Origin: Symbiodinium natans | Taxonomy: Eukaryota; Sar; Dinophyceae; Suessiales; Symbiodiniaceae | NCBI GenBank assembly: GCA_905221605.1 | Contig: CAJNDS010000036.1 | Coordinates: 577,160 to 641,159, forward strand | Length of the DNA stretch: 64,000 bases | Direction of reading: 5' to 3' | The notes under the pieces: model-generated | Database searches by the model: none | Seen by the model: only the letters and a program-made list of their open reading frames with translations | Told to the model about the DNA's origin: nothing | Part shown: piece by piece, positions 10,992 to 31,062 of the stretch | Layout: every line of letters begins with the position of its first letter | How positions within the stretch are numbered: the first letter of the stretch is position 1 | Made by a program: the position numbers and the translations under genes

Positions 10992-11820
10992 CTGAGGGTT
11001 TAGGGTTTTGGGTTTGGGGTTTAGGGTTTAGGGTTTGGGGTTTAGGGTTTAGGGTTTGGGTGGTTTAAGGTTTGGGGTTTGGGGTTTCCTGTTCGAGGTT
11101 TGGGGTTCGGGGGTTGGGGGTTGGGGGTTTGGGGTGTGGGGTTTGGGGTTTGGGGTTCGGGGGTTGGGGGTTTGGGGTTTGGGGCTTGGGGTTTGGGAGG
11201 TTTAGGGGTTTAGGGTTTTAGGGCTTAAGGGTCATAGAGGTTTAGGGGTGCATTGGGCTTTGGGGGATTTAATGTTTGGGGGTTTACTGTAGGGCTTTCG
11301 GGGTTCAAGGGTTTGGAGGTTCAGGGGTGTACTGGGTTTAGGGTTTGGGGTCGAGGGGTTTGGGGAGTTTAGGGTTTTAGGGGATTGGGGTTTAGGAGGT
11401 TTAGGGGGTGTTTTGGGTTTAGGGTTCGGGGGAGCGGCGGGGGAAGGCGTAGGGTTATGAGGTTTAGGGGTGTGTTGGCGAATTGGGTTTAGGGGGGGTT
11501 TTCAGGCTTTAAGGCTTCTAAGGGTTGTAAGGGTTTTAGGGATTTGGGGACATAAGCGTTGACAGGCTGGCTTAGGATCTAGGGGATACTTGATCGTGGG
11601 TAGCTTTTGGCAGGGTTAAGGGCTGCAGGGGTTTTCGGCTCAGTTGTTGTAGGGTTCAGGGATGTGGGGTTTAGGAGCTTTTAGGAGTTTTCAGGGGTTT
11701 GGGGTTTAGGAGCTTTTAGGAGTTTTCAGGGGTTTGGGGTTTAGGGTTTAGGGTTGAGGGTTGAGGGTTTAGGGTTTCGGGTTTCGGGCTTAGGGTTTAG
11801 GGTTTAGGGTTTAGGGCTGC
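10990..11820 (+). repeat. degenerate G-rich array
   Basis: Long run of TTTGGGG, TTTAGGG and irregular relatives, with a 31-bp tandem duplication at 11,660-11,725. No gene seen. Confidence 0.88.
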
Positions 11821-12264
11821 CCCTATGTTCCACCCCCTTAAATAACCTTGATTGGGAGAAACTATCCGCAAATAGCCTTAATTGTGGGGGGAATCTAAGG
11901 GGGTAGTTTAGAGGGGGTAGTAGGGGAACCCATGATAAATGCGGCAAAGGAGTTGCTGCATCCTGGCTTCTGGGAGCCTCAGGAGCACCAAGGAGTGTTT
12001 GCGAACATGGGGTTTCCCCCGAAACCCAGCCCTAGAATCTGAAGCCTAACCCTTAAACGCCCGCGAAACAGGAGAATGCCCCCCCCCTTAATTCGCCCCA
12101 AGCCAAGCCCTTAACCCTCAACCAACCCTAAACCCTAAACCCTAAACCCTAAACCCTAAACCCGAAACCCGAAACCTTGCAAAAACACAGCTTTCGGGAT
12201 CGCGGCTGCAGCGACGCGAAAATCCGCTGGGCAGCAGTAGGGTAGCGCCTCTGCTGGGGCTCCG

Positions 12265-12530
12265 AAGTTAGGGTTTAGAGTTTAGGGTTTAGGGTTTAGG
12301 GTTTAAGGTTTAGGGTTTAGGGTTTAGGGTTTAGGGTTTAGGGTTTAGGGTTTAGGGTTTAGGGTTTAGGGTTTAGGGTTGAGGGTCTAGGGTTGAGGGT
12401 CTAGGGTCTAGGGTCTAGGGTCTAGGGTCTAGGGTCTAGGGTCTAGGGTCTAGGGTCTAGGGTCTAGGGTTTAGGGTTTAGGGTTTGGGGTTTAGGGTTT
12501 AGGGTTTGGGTTTTAGTTCTAGGGTTCAGG
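12265..12530 (+). repeat. TTTAGGG array with homogeneous GGGTCTA block
   Basis: Canonical units to about 12,380, then about 12 successive GGGTCTA variants (12,385-12,470), then canonical again. Confidence 0.94.
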
Positions 12531-12656
12531 CCCTCTGCCCTCATTATCAGAGTGAAGGGCCTACAAGCTGTTAAACCCTAAACCCTAAACCCTACATCCT
12601 TTTCACTCAAAGCAACCCAGCATCTTAGACCTCCGAATGGGGTTTATGACTTCTCC

Positions 12657-12787
12657 GACTAATTGCTTAAGACCACCCCCCCCCCCCCCCCCCCCCCCCC
12701 CCACTCCCAGAAAAAAAATCTTCCTTATAAGGGTTATATAGGGATGATTATCTTGTATGTTTTGGGGTTCTTAGGCAAATAGTAGTC
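12657..12787. mobile_element. family C element interrupted by 37-nt poly-C
   Basis: Same termini and interior as 4,663-4,776. The left arm is followed by a run of 37 C (12,676-12,712). Confidence 0.7.
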
Positions 12788-13359
12788 TAGGGCTTCCGAA
12801 TGTTTGGAGTTTACGGGGTACAAGGTTTCAGGGATGAGGGAGTAGGGCTTCGGAGAAACCCTAAAACAAAATCCTGAACCCGAAATCCCTGCAAACTAAA
12901 GAACCCTAAATCCCTACGACCCCTTAACACCAAACCATAGCTCAGGCTTCCGAGCTCTTGTTTTTTGTTGCCGAGGCTGCCGCCCGACGACGACGTCTCG
13001 CTGGGGCGACGCGCGGGAGGACCTCAGGTGGTTGGTGTGGGGGGGGGGGGGGCTTCAGGGCTGTGCGGTTTAGGGTTGAGGGTGTAGGGTTAGGGTATAG
13101 AGTTTAGGGTTAGGGTCTAGGGGTTGAAGGTTTCGGGGCCTGTGGCATCGGGCCCCCAATATCATTAACGAGGCCATCCTCAGCCCCCAATTGCAAGATA
13201 GTCAGGCCCTCCTCAGCCCCAATGGCCGGGTGGGCCCTGCATGGGAGAACCGCGAGCAGTCTTTGGAGCCCTCGACCCTAGAAACGCACACGTAATACCC
13301 TAAACCCTGTAAGCACCTAAGCCCCCTCAAACCCCTAAAAGACCTCCTAAAACACCTAA

Positions 13360-14390
13360 AACGCCAACCCTACACCCTAATCCCTAAACCCTAAGCTCTA
13401 AACCCTAGACCCTAAACACTAAACGCTCAACCCTAAACCCTAATTGAACCCTAAACCCTAAACCCTAAACCCTAAACCCTAAACCCTAAACCCTAAACCC
13501 CAAACCCTAAACCCTAAACCCATCCAACCATGGAAAGCTTGGACTCCGGGCGAGGATGGAAAGCTGGCTGGCGAGCACCACTCGCGGGCCATGGACTCGG
13601 CAAGAAGCGTTCTAGGGGCTACGGGGTAGGGGTTTAGGGTTTAGGGTTTAGGGTTTAGGGTTTAGGGTTTAGGGTGTAGGGTTTAGGGTTTAGGGTTTAG
13701 GGTTTCGGGTTTAGGGTTTCGGGTTTAGGGTTTAGGGCTGTAGGGTTTGGGGCTTGGGGTTTAGCGCTTTATGGTTCGGGTTTCGGGTTTGGGGTTCAGA
13801 GTTTATAGGGTTTAGGGCTTTAGCATTTATGGTTTCGGGTTTCGAGTTTAGGGGCCTAGGGGTTCGGGTTTGGGGCTTAGGGTTTAGGGTTTCGGGTTTG
13901 GGGTTCAGGGCTTTAGGGTTTAGGGTTTAGGGTTTCAAGTTTGGGGTTGAGGGCTTTAGGGCTTTAGGGCTTTAGGGCTTTAGGGCTTTAGGGCTTTAGG
14001 GCTTCGGGTTTAGGGTTTTGGGGTTCGGGTTTGGGGCTTAGGGATTAGGGTTTCGGGTTTGGGGCTTAGGGCTTTAGGGTTTAGGGTTTGGGGTTTTGGG
14101 GTTGAGGGCTTTAGGGCTTTAGGGTTTTTGGGGTTTAGGGTTTCGGGTTTAGGGCTGTAGGGTTTAAGGCTTGAGGGTCTGGGGTTTCGGGTTTAGGGCT
14201 TTATGGTTTTGGGCTTGTGGGCCCTCTGGGCTTCGACGGCTTGCAGGGGATTCAGGGGTTTAGGGGTTCCAGGGTGTCTGGTTTAGGGCTCAAACCCTAA
14301 ACCCTAAACCCTAAACCCTAAACCCTAAACCCTAAACCCTAAACCCTAAACCCTAAACCCTAAACCCTAAACCCTAAACCCTAAACGGTG
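13360..14390. repeat. opposed arrays with exon-like island
   Basis: CCCTAAA 13,360-13,520; island 13,525-13,620; degenerate TTTAGGG 13,625-14,220 including a GGGCTTTA octamer run at 13,940-14,010; perfect CCCTAAA 14,290-14,386. Confidence 0.92.
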
Positions 14391-14434
14391 TTTTGGGGTT
14401 TTAGCCCCCTGCCCCCGAAGGGAAGACCCCTCAC

Positions 14435-14478
14435 CGGACTGCACGCTGAGGCTGCGGCAAAGTGCTGCTGGAACAGAC
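14435..14478 (-). CDS. candidate exon of unknown gene
   Basis: 44 nt with a pyrimidine-rich acceptor (CCTTTCCCCCGCAG) and GTGAGG donor; one frame reads LFQQHFAAASACSP. Supported by splice signals only. Confidence 0.3.
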
Positions 14479-15424
14479 CTGCGGGGGAAAGGGTTGAGGG
14501 GGTTTAGGGTTTAGGGTTTAGGGTTTAGGGTTTAGGGGTTTAGGGTTTAGGGTTTTAGGGTTTAAGCTTTAGGGTTTTAGGGTTTAGGGTTTCGGGTTTA
14601 GGGTTTCGGGTTGAAACTGCAGGTAACCACAGCCTGGGGTGAAGAGCGTGAGGTGTTGCGCCTTGGAGGACTCGCGTTTTTGGATGCTATTCCATGAAGT
14701 CTGTGCCTCATCCGTCCTCATGCAGGCGCCCTTGGGGGCTGGCACAGCAAGCAAGCGGTTTGGATGCGTTTCCAATACATTTTCTTGCAGGACTTCTCTA
14801 AGTCCATCCAAGCGTCCGGCAACTCATCGCCCCCCAACTTCGTGGAATCTCTTGCTGAAGCCAGAACTGTAGTCGTCAAGGACTTCCTGGACCCATCACC
14901 AGGTGGCGAAAGGACTACGACTCACAGGACGTCTGCCTATGGCCGGTGACGTCGTCGCCTCGCTCTCCGTTGACACAGGGGAGGATCTTGATCTTCATGT
15001 GAAGTGCAAGCTGCCTTTTGTGTCTGCCGGGGCCTTGGTGGCATACACGGACGTGACCTCGTCTGACTCCAGCCCGGGTCTGCCGTGCCTTGACTGCGTG
15101 TGCCCCTGAGAAGAGGAGCCGAAAGTAAAGCCAATCCCCAGCGCTGGCACAAACACCGCCTAAGCCCTGAAACCTAACAAAAAACGCAGCCTAAATGTTA
15201 AAACCGTGAAAACCTCTAGGCATAAACCCTAAACCCCTCAAGCCCCTAATGCTAACCCTCGACCCCTCGAGCCCCGCCTCCCACCCTGAATCCTTCGATA
15301 GTGCGGGCCCCCATCACCATACCTCGCAAGTAGGATGGTTATACCCTACACCCTATTCCCTAAACCCGTTTGTGAGGTTTCAGCTTGCAGGTACGCTCAA
15401 CGCCCTCTGCGCACAAGCACCCAC

Positions 15425-18400
15425 ATTTAGGGTTTAGGGCTTAGGGCTCAGAGGTTCAGTTTCGGGGTTTAGGGTTTACAGTTTAGGGCTTCGGGTTGTT
15501 CCTGGGCGTTTTTGGCCAGGACAATCTCGACTTTTCATTTGGAAAATTTGGTATTCTAGGGTTTGGAACCCCCAAGCCCCTTCAAACCCAACTGGAAACC
15601 CCATAAACCCTAAACCCTAAGCACAAAGGTTGAGGGTCAGGGTTTAGTTTTAGGGTTTAGGGTTTAGGGTTTAGGGTTTAGGGTTTAGGGCTTAGGGCTT
15701 AGGGCTTAGGGTTTAGGGTTTAGGCTTTAGGCTTTAGGGTTTAGGGTTTAGGGTTTAGGTTTAGGGTTTAGGGTTTAGGCTTTAGGCTTAGTAGGGGTTC
15801 TTAAACCCTAACACCCTACAGCCCAGAACCCAGAGGTCGGGGGGTTTCGGGGTCGCCGCCTCGCTGGCTGAGGGCCTCAATTCGTGCGTGCGCCTGGCTG
15901 TGGCTCTGCGTTGGAAGGCTCCAGGGGGCCTTTGGGGAGTAGGTCTTAGCCCTAAACCCTAACTCCTGAACAACCCTAAACCCCAAACCCTAATCCTAAC
16001 CCTAAATCCTACACCCTAAACCCTGAACCCTAAACCCTAAACCCTACCCTGAGGGTTTTGTGTAGCAGGGCTACGGGCTGCTGCGCTGGCGAGAGATCTG
16101 AGAGAATCCCTTTGACCCTCAACCTTGAAGGGTTTAGAGTTTAGGGTGTATGGTTTAGGGTTTAGGGTTTAGGGTTTAGGGTTTAGGGTTTAGGGTTTAG
16201 GGTTTAGGGTTTAGGGTTTAGGGTTTAGGGTTTAGGCCACTGACTTCCAAGCGGTTCGGGGTTTGGGGCTTCAGGGGTGCTAGGCTTCAGGGATGAAGAC
16301 CCTAAATTGTAGGAGCTGCATGAACCCCCCACACCCGTCTTTAGTATAGGTTTTCTTGAGCGTTTTGAGGGCTTCGTAGGGTTTAGGGCAGTAACATCCA
16401 CGCTCTAACAACCACCTGGGAGCCAAGAAGCGTTTAAGCTAAAGGCTACTTGGGCTTTGCAGGGTGGTTGTAGTTATAGGGCTCTTAAGGAAGGAGGGGG
16501 TTCAAGGGGGGTATGTTACCCAAGGTTCCCTCTCCCCCCTACTCCCTGCGGCTCCCGAAGCTTGCTAAGGTTTGCTACGTACCTAAACCCCCCCTAACCC
16601 TAAACCCTAAACCCTAAACCCTAAACCCTAAACCCTAAACCCTAAACCCTAAACAAAGCAGAAAGAGAACCGCTGGAAGCCCGCCTCCTCGGCGGTCTGC
16701 ACGTGCGTCGCCTGCCAAGCTCGGTCTGCAACTCGCTGCCTTTGTTGCTACTTTGGTTCTCTTACTCCGGATTTCGGGTTTAGGGTTTAGGGCTTTAGAG
16801 TGTGGGTGTTGCGGGTTTGCTACTTTCTGTGTATATCTAGTGGTCTCTCTTTTTGTTTTCTCTAGCGCATACTACTACGTTGTGCTTTGTTTATTGAGTT
16901 AGGCTTGTAAACTTCTTAAAGCAGTTGACTAATCCATGTGTTGCTTTGCTTTGTTGTTGACTCGAACTTCTCTTGCTTTCTTGAAAAAAGGGGTGTAGGA
17001 TCTAGGGTTTGGGGCTTAGGGCGCTTGGGGTTACGAGAGTAAGTCCTAGGGGCTTGGCGTGTAGGGTTTATAAGGCTTAGGGGCTTCGTGGTGTCGAGGT
17101 AGAGCCCTCAGCCATAACACCGTGAGGCTCGAAACCTAATCTCTCGGCTTTAGGGGTTTGAGGCATAGGTTCGCTGGGCCTTACTCAACCCTAAACCCTA
17201 ACACTAAACCCTAAACCCTAAACCCTAAACCCCAAACCCCTAACCCTAAACCCCAAACCCTAAAAATCCAAAAGGGTTTGCTGAGCCTTGCGGCCTCAGA
17301 AGAGCCTAGCTGCAAGCGTCCTGGCCTCGGGGAGCTTGGATGGCAGGGGTACAAGCTCCCAGCCGAGCCCGTCCTCCGGTTCTTAGGGTTCTTTTGGGGG
17401 TTTTGGGGTTTAGGGTTTTAGGGTTTAGGGTTTTGGGTTTTAGGGTTCTAGGGTTTCTAGGTTTTAGGGTTTGGGGTTTTTAGGGCTTCGGGTTTAGGGT
17501 TTAGGGCTTAGGGTTTGGGGTTTAGGGCTCAGGGCTTTCGGGCTTGGGCTTCACAGTTAGGGTTTTAGGGTTTAGGGTTTTTGTGGTTTAGGGTTTAGGG
17601 TTTAGGGTTTAGGGTTTAGGGTTTAGGGGTTTAGGGTTTAGGGGTTTAGGGTTTAGGGTTTTTGGATTTTGGGGCTTAGGGCTCGGGGACGAAGTAGGCT
17701 TTTTGGGGCCGAACGGGGGTGTTTAAGGTTTGGGGTTTAGAGTGAAGAGAACACAAGCTGGAAGCTCGCGCCTGTAATAATATTAGAGTGTGTGAACGCC
17801 GCACTTATTCTATTAGAAAGGGAGCACGAGAACGCACAGGAAAAGAGCAAACTCATAATTTAAAATCATGCGTTCCTTGTGTTTTCAAGAATAAACTGTA
17901 TGCTCTTTTAGTACGTTCACCATATTCACCCTTGCCAAGCACATGTCTGAGTGAAGATAATAATATACTGTGTATCATTATGGTGAGCTTGCGAACGGGG
18001 AAAAGTTCAGGGAATAGGGGTTGAGTGGTTTAGGGTTCACGGTTTAGGGCTCCTGTTTCGGTGGGAGCTGGGGTACCGACAATGAAAACCCTGTCCCAAA
18101 GCTAAGCACCCTCCTCCCCCTACCCAGAGAGCCCCAAATGCCCCGAAGATGCCTTAAACCTACTAAACCCCAAACCCCAATGGCAAACGCCAAAAGCTAA
18201 AACCCCTAACCCCTACACCCCACCCGTGACCCCATCTCCGAAAAACTCAGGAAAAAAGGCAAGACAAAAACTCAACCCCCTAGAAGCACAAACCCAAACA
18301 GTAAACCCCAAACACTCAACCCCCAAACCCTGACCCCAAACCCACCCACCAACAAATCCACACCACCATAGTGCTGGGATGCCCTATAGGGTTTAGGGTT

Positions 18401-18500
18401 TAGGGTTTAGGGTTTAGGGTTTAGGGTTTAGGGTTTAGGGTTTAGGGTTTAGGGTTTAGGGTTTAGGGTTTAGGGTTTAGGGTTTAGGGTCCTCAGCAAG
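15425..18500. repeat. mixed-orientation telomere-type arrays
   Basis: Arrays at 15,640-15,790, 15,955-16,045, 16,140-16,235, 16,595-16,655, 17,185-17,265, 17,400-17,680 and a perfect block 18,390-18,490. Unique DNA at 17,680-18,010 is AT-richer, and I see no gene in it. Confidence 0.9.
16649..16735 (-). CDS. possible terminal exon, unknown product
   Basis: 29 codons including the stop, starting after an AG and reading RVADRAWQATHVQTAEEAGF. Flanked on both sides by CCCTAAA or TTTAGGG repeats. No family recognised. Confidence 0.28.
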   Translation of the reverse strand, partial: RVADRAWQATHVQTAEEAGFQRFSFCFV

Positions 18501-18791
18501 GCGGCCGGTGAGTCGGAGCCTGGACTACTGGGGGAACTGCGGGGGTGATCGACATTAGGTGCCTCTTTAAGGGCCTAGGGTGTAAGGTTTGGGGTCTAGG
18601 GTCTTGGCTGTAGGGTTCGGGTTTAGATAGGGTTTGGCTCAAGGGGTCAGGGCTTAAGGTCTGGGGTTTAGGGTTTAGGCCGTAGAGTCGAGGGTTTAAT
18701 TAGGACTTGGGGCTTGAGGGCTTCATTCAGAGGGCTTACGCTACGATGGGCTATCAACTGAAGGCGACGTGAGTCCCTTGGCAGCTTAGTG

Positions 18792-19249
18792 TTAGGGTTT
18801 AGGAAATTCTGGTTTCCCCCGCCCCCGCTTGTGGGTTGTGGGTTTAGGGATGGGTATCCAAAGGGGGGATATGGGGAGTGGTTCCTTGAAATTGCTTGCC
18901 ATCTTCTGTGCCAACATGGTCTGCAATAGAAGGACAGTGAGGACGTCGTGCCGGGCGTTGAAGTCTGCGAAGTCATATCACTGTAAAAGAAAGTCTTGTC
19001 TCGGCTAGCGCGATCCTGCGACGCCATGCTAACTCTGCGAACGCACTCATCGATGGTCTGTGCGGATGAGTACTTGTCATCAGCGTCGTAGACGCCTGAA
19101 ATTCTTAGAGCTAGCATGCTTTGGACCAGGTACTTCATCAGATCAGCTGCGAAGAGCAACCGCGCTTTCCCGTTTTCGTATTTCGTCGCTGAATGGATCA
19201 AGTGCGCAATCCAGGCAAGGCTTCCACCAGCAATCCTCCAGGCAGAGCA
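18792..19249 (-). CDS. possible coding island, unknown product
   Basis: The frame from 19,249 to 18,982 reads like protein (for example KYLVQSMLALRISGVYDADD), and another frame from 18,964 to 18,792 does too (HDVLTVLLLQTMLAQKMASN). They join in phase only if a 17-nt intron is removed, far smaller than any intron in the identified genes. Frameshift or pseudogene is as likely. Confidence 0.3.
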
Positions 19250-19875
19250 TCAACGACTTTTGATGTCGGGTCCTCCAATGTGCCACATTCTGACAACCTG
19301 CTTCAAGGGTTGAGGGCTTAGAGGGTTCTTGAGCTTAAGGTTTAAGGTGTTCGTTTGAGGGTTTAGGGTGTTAAGGTTTGAGGGGCTTGAAGGGTCTGGA
19401 GTTTGAACTGAAAATGCCCCATACAAATTTAGGCAAAACAAGCAGTTCGCAGTGGGTGGAGGTGGCATGTAGCTCTGAGGACGTCCAAGGCCAAAGGTTT
19501 ATTTTAGTGTAAGAGTGTTCTGCCCCTTCCCTGAACCCTAAACCCCAAACCCTGAAACCCTAAATCCTAAACCGTGAACTCCAAGCTCTGCGGCCCGACG
19601 TACACAAAAGCCAGCTTGAAGCCTTAAGGATTTTGTGAACATTCTTATTTAGGTTCTATGGGCTTTAGGGGGCTTAGCCTTTTAGGGTTGACGGTTTTAC
19701 GGATTTGGGTTAGAGCTTCAGGGGTTTCGGGTTTAAGGGATTTGGGGTTCAAGTTTGACGGCTCAGCAAAAAAGCCCGGACCACCAAACACCCTGAACCC
19801 TAAACCTTAAACTCTGAACCCCAGTCATATACCTTTAAATGCTTTAAACCATCAACCCCTCTGAAACTCGGGCAT

Positions 19876-27284
<7,409 letters not shown>

Positions 27285-28054
27285 CTGCAGCAACAAAAGG
27301 TTCATCGGAGGCAGCTGTCAGGGTCAATCAAAAGCCAAACCCTAAACCCTAAACCCTCAAAAAACCTTACATACCCTTAACTAAGCCATTGCTGAGCCTT
27401 ATTCTGAGTGGCCACTTTTGTTCCTGCAACAAAGAAGCAAGGGCCTGGGCCGAGGCTTTTCGGCTTTAGGATTTCGGACTTAAGGCTGTGGGCTTGCAGA
27501 GCAAGCCAACACCATGTACACTACCCTGTATTTAATCAGGTCCCCATAGCCCTAAACCCGAAGCACTAGACCCTGAGCCCTGAACTCTAGCAGGCTCAAG
27601 TCACCCCTGAGTCTCTATATCAAGTAGGGCTTCTACCACGAGTGTCCCAAAAGGACACTCACCAATATTTACAAGGAACCCCATCGAATAAACGACAAAC
27701 AAATAAAGAAGGCAGCTACCAATCTGAACGTCCCGTAAAGGTGGGGAATTAATTACTCTTAGACTGGGATTTTATCCATGGTCAGGGTTCCTGAAACTAA
27801 TTCGAGGTATCTGAGGTCAAGTATGGCTTAGGCTTATTATACCGCTATCGGCGAGTGTATACGCGGCACCTTACAAATATTGCGGGGGATACTAGAAACT
27901 AGAGTCCCGTACTCCGTAACGTCTCAGGTATACTCCACCCCAACCCTCAAACCCCAAACCCTTCCTTATATAGTGTCGTGTGTAGGGTTCAGGGCTTAGG
28001 ATTCAGAATTTGGGGTTCAGGGTTTAGGGGTTCAGGGTTCGTGGGTTTCTTGGG

Positions 28055-28480
28055 GCTTCCCCGGTTACAAAGCAGGTTACCGGGCTTTCCGGGCGAGTTT
28101 TCCTGGGTAGGGACTCAGACGCTTCAAGCATGGGCACACGTATGCGCAGGGCTGGCGAGCGCAGATCCGAATGTGAGCCGGGCAGTTGCCAAAGGCTGCC
28201 GCCCCACATTCTCAGCCGGAGGTCCCCAGAGGCTTCGATCAGCTGCTCTGCTTCTTGGCCCCAAGTTGCGTCCTAGGGGGGCATCTGCACAAACAACGTC
28301 TGTTTCACAGAGGTGCGGGAAATGAGGGAGGTCCATGTAAGACCTCGCACAAACGCATGCAAGCTGCGGCTTGCCCGCTGCAAGCACTTGAGAGGTCAGA
28401 GCAAAGAGCTCCACCCAACGGAAAAGAATGCCCCGGCATCAGGCAGACCCAAAATCTGACAACACCACAGCGAAGTCCTC
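28055..28480. other. unassigned open island
   Basis: Unique GC-balanced sequence open in three frames on both strands, with a good CAG-G acceptor at 28,072 on the plus strand. It lies where the missing ABC membrane or Walker A exons are expected on the minus strand, but I could not recognise them. Confidence 0.3.
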
Positions 28481-28578
28481 CTTCCTCGTTCAGTTTCAGG
28501 GCACAGGGTCTAGGGTTGAGAGTTGAGGGTGGAGGCTTTCGGGTTGAGGCTTAGGGTGGAATGGTTATCACCGGATAA

Positions 28579-28603
28579 AGAGGGCCGCCCGTGGCGGCCC
28601 TCT
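28579..28603. other. perfect 11-bp GC-rich hairpin
   Basis: AGAGGGCCGCC and its reverse complement around a CGT loop. Possible RNA structure or cruciform; no gene attached. Confidence 0.6.
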
Positions 28604-28874
28604 AGCCCCAAGGCTGATGCAGTGACCTAAAGCACGCCGGCGGTGGGCTCTCCCCGCGCCCCGCACCGCGCTGCTAATTGGGCGTCCTCCTGCAGCCGGA
28701 TGCCAAACCGTCACGAAACCGTAAACTGTAAACCCTAAACCGTAAAACCCTAAACCCTAAACCCAGAATCCCCGGGGGGGGCTGAGAAGGGCTTAGGGTT
28801 TAGGGTCAGGGTCGGGCGTAAGGGGTGCAGAGGCCACTTGCTTCATAACAAGGACCCCTTTGCATGGTTTCAGG

Positions 28875-29112
28875 TATAGGTTTAGGGTTTAGGGTTTAGG
28901 GTTTAGGGTTTAGGGTTTAGGGTTTAGGGTTTAGGGTTTAGGGTTTAGGGTTTAGGGTTTAGGGTTTAGGGGTAGGGTTTAGGGTTTAGGGTTTAGGGTT
29001 TAGGGTTTAGGGTTTAGGGTTTAGGGTTTAGGGTTTAGGGTTTAGGGTTTAGGGTTTAGGGTTTAGGGTTTAGGGTTTAGGGTTTAGGGTTTAGGGTTTA
29101 GGGTTTAGGGTA
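28875..29112 (+). repeat. long TTTAGGG array
   Basis: About 33 heptamers with a single GGTAGGG slip near 28,970. Confidence 0.97.
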
Positions 29113-31062
29113 GGAAGAGTATGAAACTCCGTGATATGCCTACTGCTAGCGGGTCTGGGGTTGTTTAGGGTTTGGGACAGTACCCTCAACCCTGGATCGC
29201 CTAGATCGGTCAGGGTTTAAGGTCCAAGGGTTTGAGGCTTAGAGTGCTTCATGTCGTTTGGCATCCAGAAGCTGAGGAGAAACTGCCAGACGGTGACCCC
29301 CAGTGCAGCGGCCGGCAGTGGAGTCCGACCTCACGATGGCAACACTTTAGGGTTTAGTGTTTAGGGTTTAGGGTTTGGGGTTTAGGGTTTAGGGTTTATC
29401 CCGCGATGTGGCAAGTAGGGTTCGCTATAAGTAAGCTACAAGCAGGGTTGTAAGTAGGAGAACTCGAGTCATGACCTTGTTAAGGGAACTTGAAACTCTA
29501 CTTCTAACCCATGAACCTCGGAGTCGGGGTTTGGGGGGATGGCGAGGGTTGGGTCTGGGATGATCTAGGATTGACGGCTTAGGTGCTTGGGATGGCGTAG
29601 GGATACCGAGCCTTCTATTTATCTACATACATACATATGGGTTTAGGGCAGGGAGGGGTGGGACCATTGGGGGGGGGGGGGGGGGGGGGCGATCCGAGAA
29701 CCGGGAGTTTTCTGTGCTGGGGTTCAAGCTTTGATACGCGGTCTTCGCGAGCCGTGAAAAAGCAAAATTATGCATGATGAGATTGCGCTGTGGACTTGCA
29801 GAATACGCCAAAAATCAGCAAAGCCTGTGCTTGTGTGAACCCAAAACCCTAAACTTTCCAAACGCCAGGGTTTTGGGACCTAGTTTGGGGTAGGGTTGCA
29901 GGCCCGAAGCCCTTAACCTTGAAGGCGCTCGGCTCTTTTGGCAGAAAGGGGTGCCTTGCAGAAAACTGACCCCGACGGTGCCGGCTGCGCACCTTGCGCA
30001 AAAAGGCCAGGCTTCGGGGCTTCGGCATTTAGGGGCATCGTGGGTGTCCCTAAACCCCTAAACCCCTAAACCCCTAAACCCCTAAGCCTCTAAACCCCTT
30101 AAACCCCTGAACTCCTAAACCCCTAAACGCCTACACCCCTAATTAAGCCCCTAAACTACACTCACTCCCAAGGGTGGAAGCCCTAGTTGTGCGCAAACCA
30201 CCAGGTTTAGGGTTGGGCTTCAAGGGTTTGAGGGTTTATACGTTTAGCTGTTGGGGGCTTGAGGGGCTTTGGGGATGCTAGGGGCTTCGGGTTTGGGGTT
30301 TAGGGTTTAGGGTTTAGGGTTTAGGGTTTAGGGTTTAGGGTTTAGGGTTTAGGGTTTAGGGTTTAGGGTTTAGGGTTTAGGGTTTTTCCGGAGTTTTCGG
30401 CGGGGTTTGGGTGTTGGCTACTTGAAGGTTCATGGGTTGCGGGCACGTGGGGCGAGAAGTACCTTACATCCTACGTGCACATCCTAGCTTGCCCTAAGCT
30501 GGCGTTCAAGGCCGCAGTAAGCGAAGACCCTAAACCCTAAACCCTAAACCCTAAACCCTAAACCCTAAACCCTAAACCGTGAAGAGCAACTCTGGGCTCT
30601 GACTCACATCGGCGAAGGGATAGGTAGGGAACCTTAGGGACCCTGGACCCCCCCCACCCTCAAGCCGAAATCCTAGGGGTTTTAAGGGTTTAGGGCAGAC
30701 CCTGCAGTGCTCATCCCCCAAGAGCCCCCATAAACCAAAAAACCCTGAACCCTAAACCCTAAACCCTAAACCCTAAACCCTGAACCCTAAACCCTAAACC
30801 CTAAACCCTAAACCATCTGCCCCAAAACGGCCTTAGGCACTGCAGCCCACGCAAGCATACTTCGGGGCCGCATCTTTCAGGCGGCGGATGGCCTCCTGGC
30901 GAGGGGTCTTCTAGGGTTTTAGGGTTTTAGGGTTTAGGGTTTAGGGTTTAGGGTTTAGGGTTTAGGGTTTGGGGTTTGGGGTTTGGGGTTCAGGGTAAAG
31001 ATTATAGTATTTGGGGGTCTATTTAGGGGTCCCCTATTTTTGTAAACCCCCTCCTGGCGAGG

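Noticed and set aside
14633-15109. Plus-strand three-exon model joined through 23- and 25-nt introns
   Set aside because: Frames join in phase and one acceptor is good, but the intron sizes conflict with the verified genes, the strand is opposite to them, and no family is recognised. Left as unproven.
18633-18643. 11-nt match (TTTGGCTCAAG) to the 3' end of the dinoflagellate spliced leader
   Set aside because: A single 11-mer is expected about 3% of the time in a window this size, and no plus-strand gene follows it.
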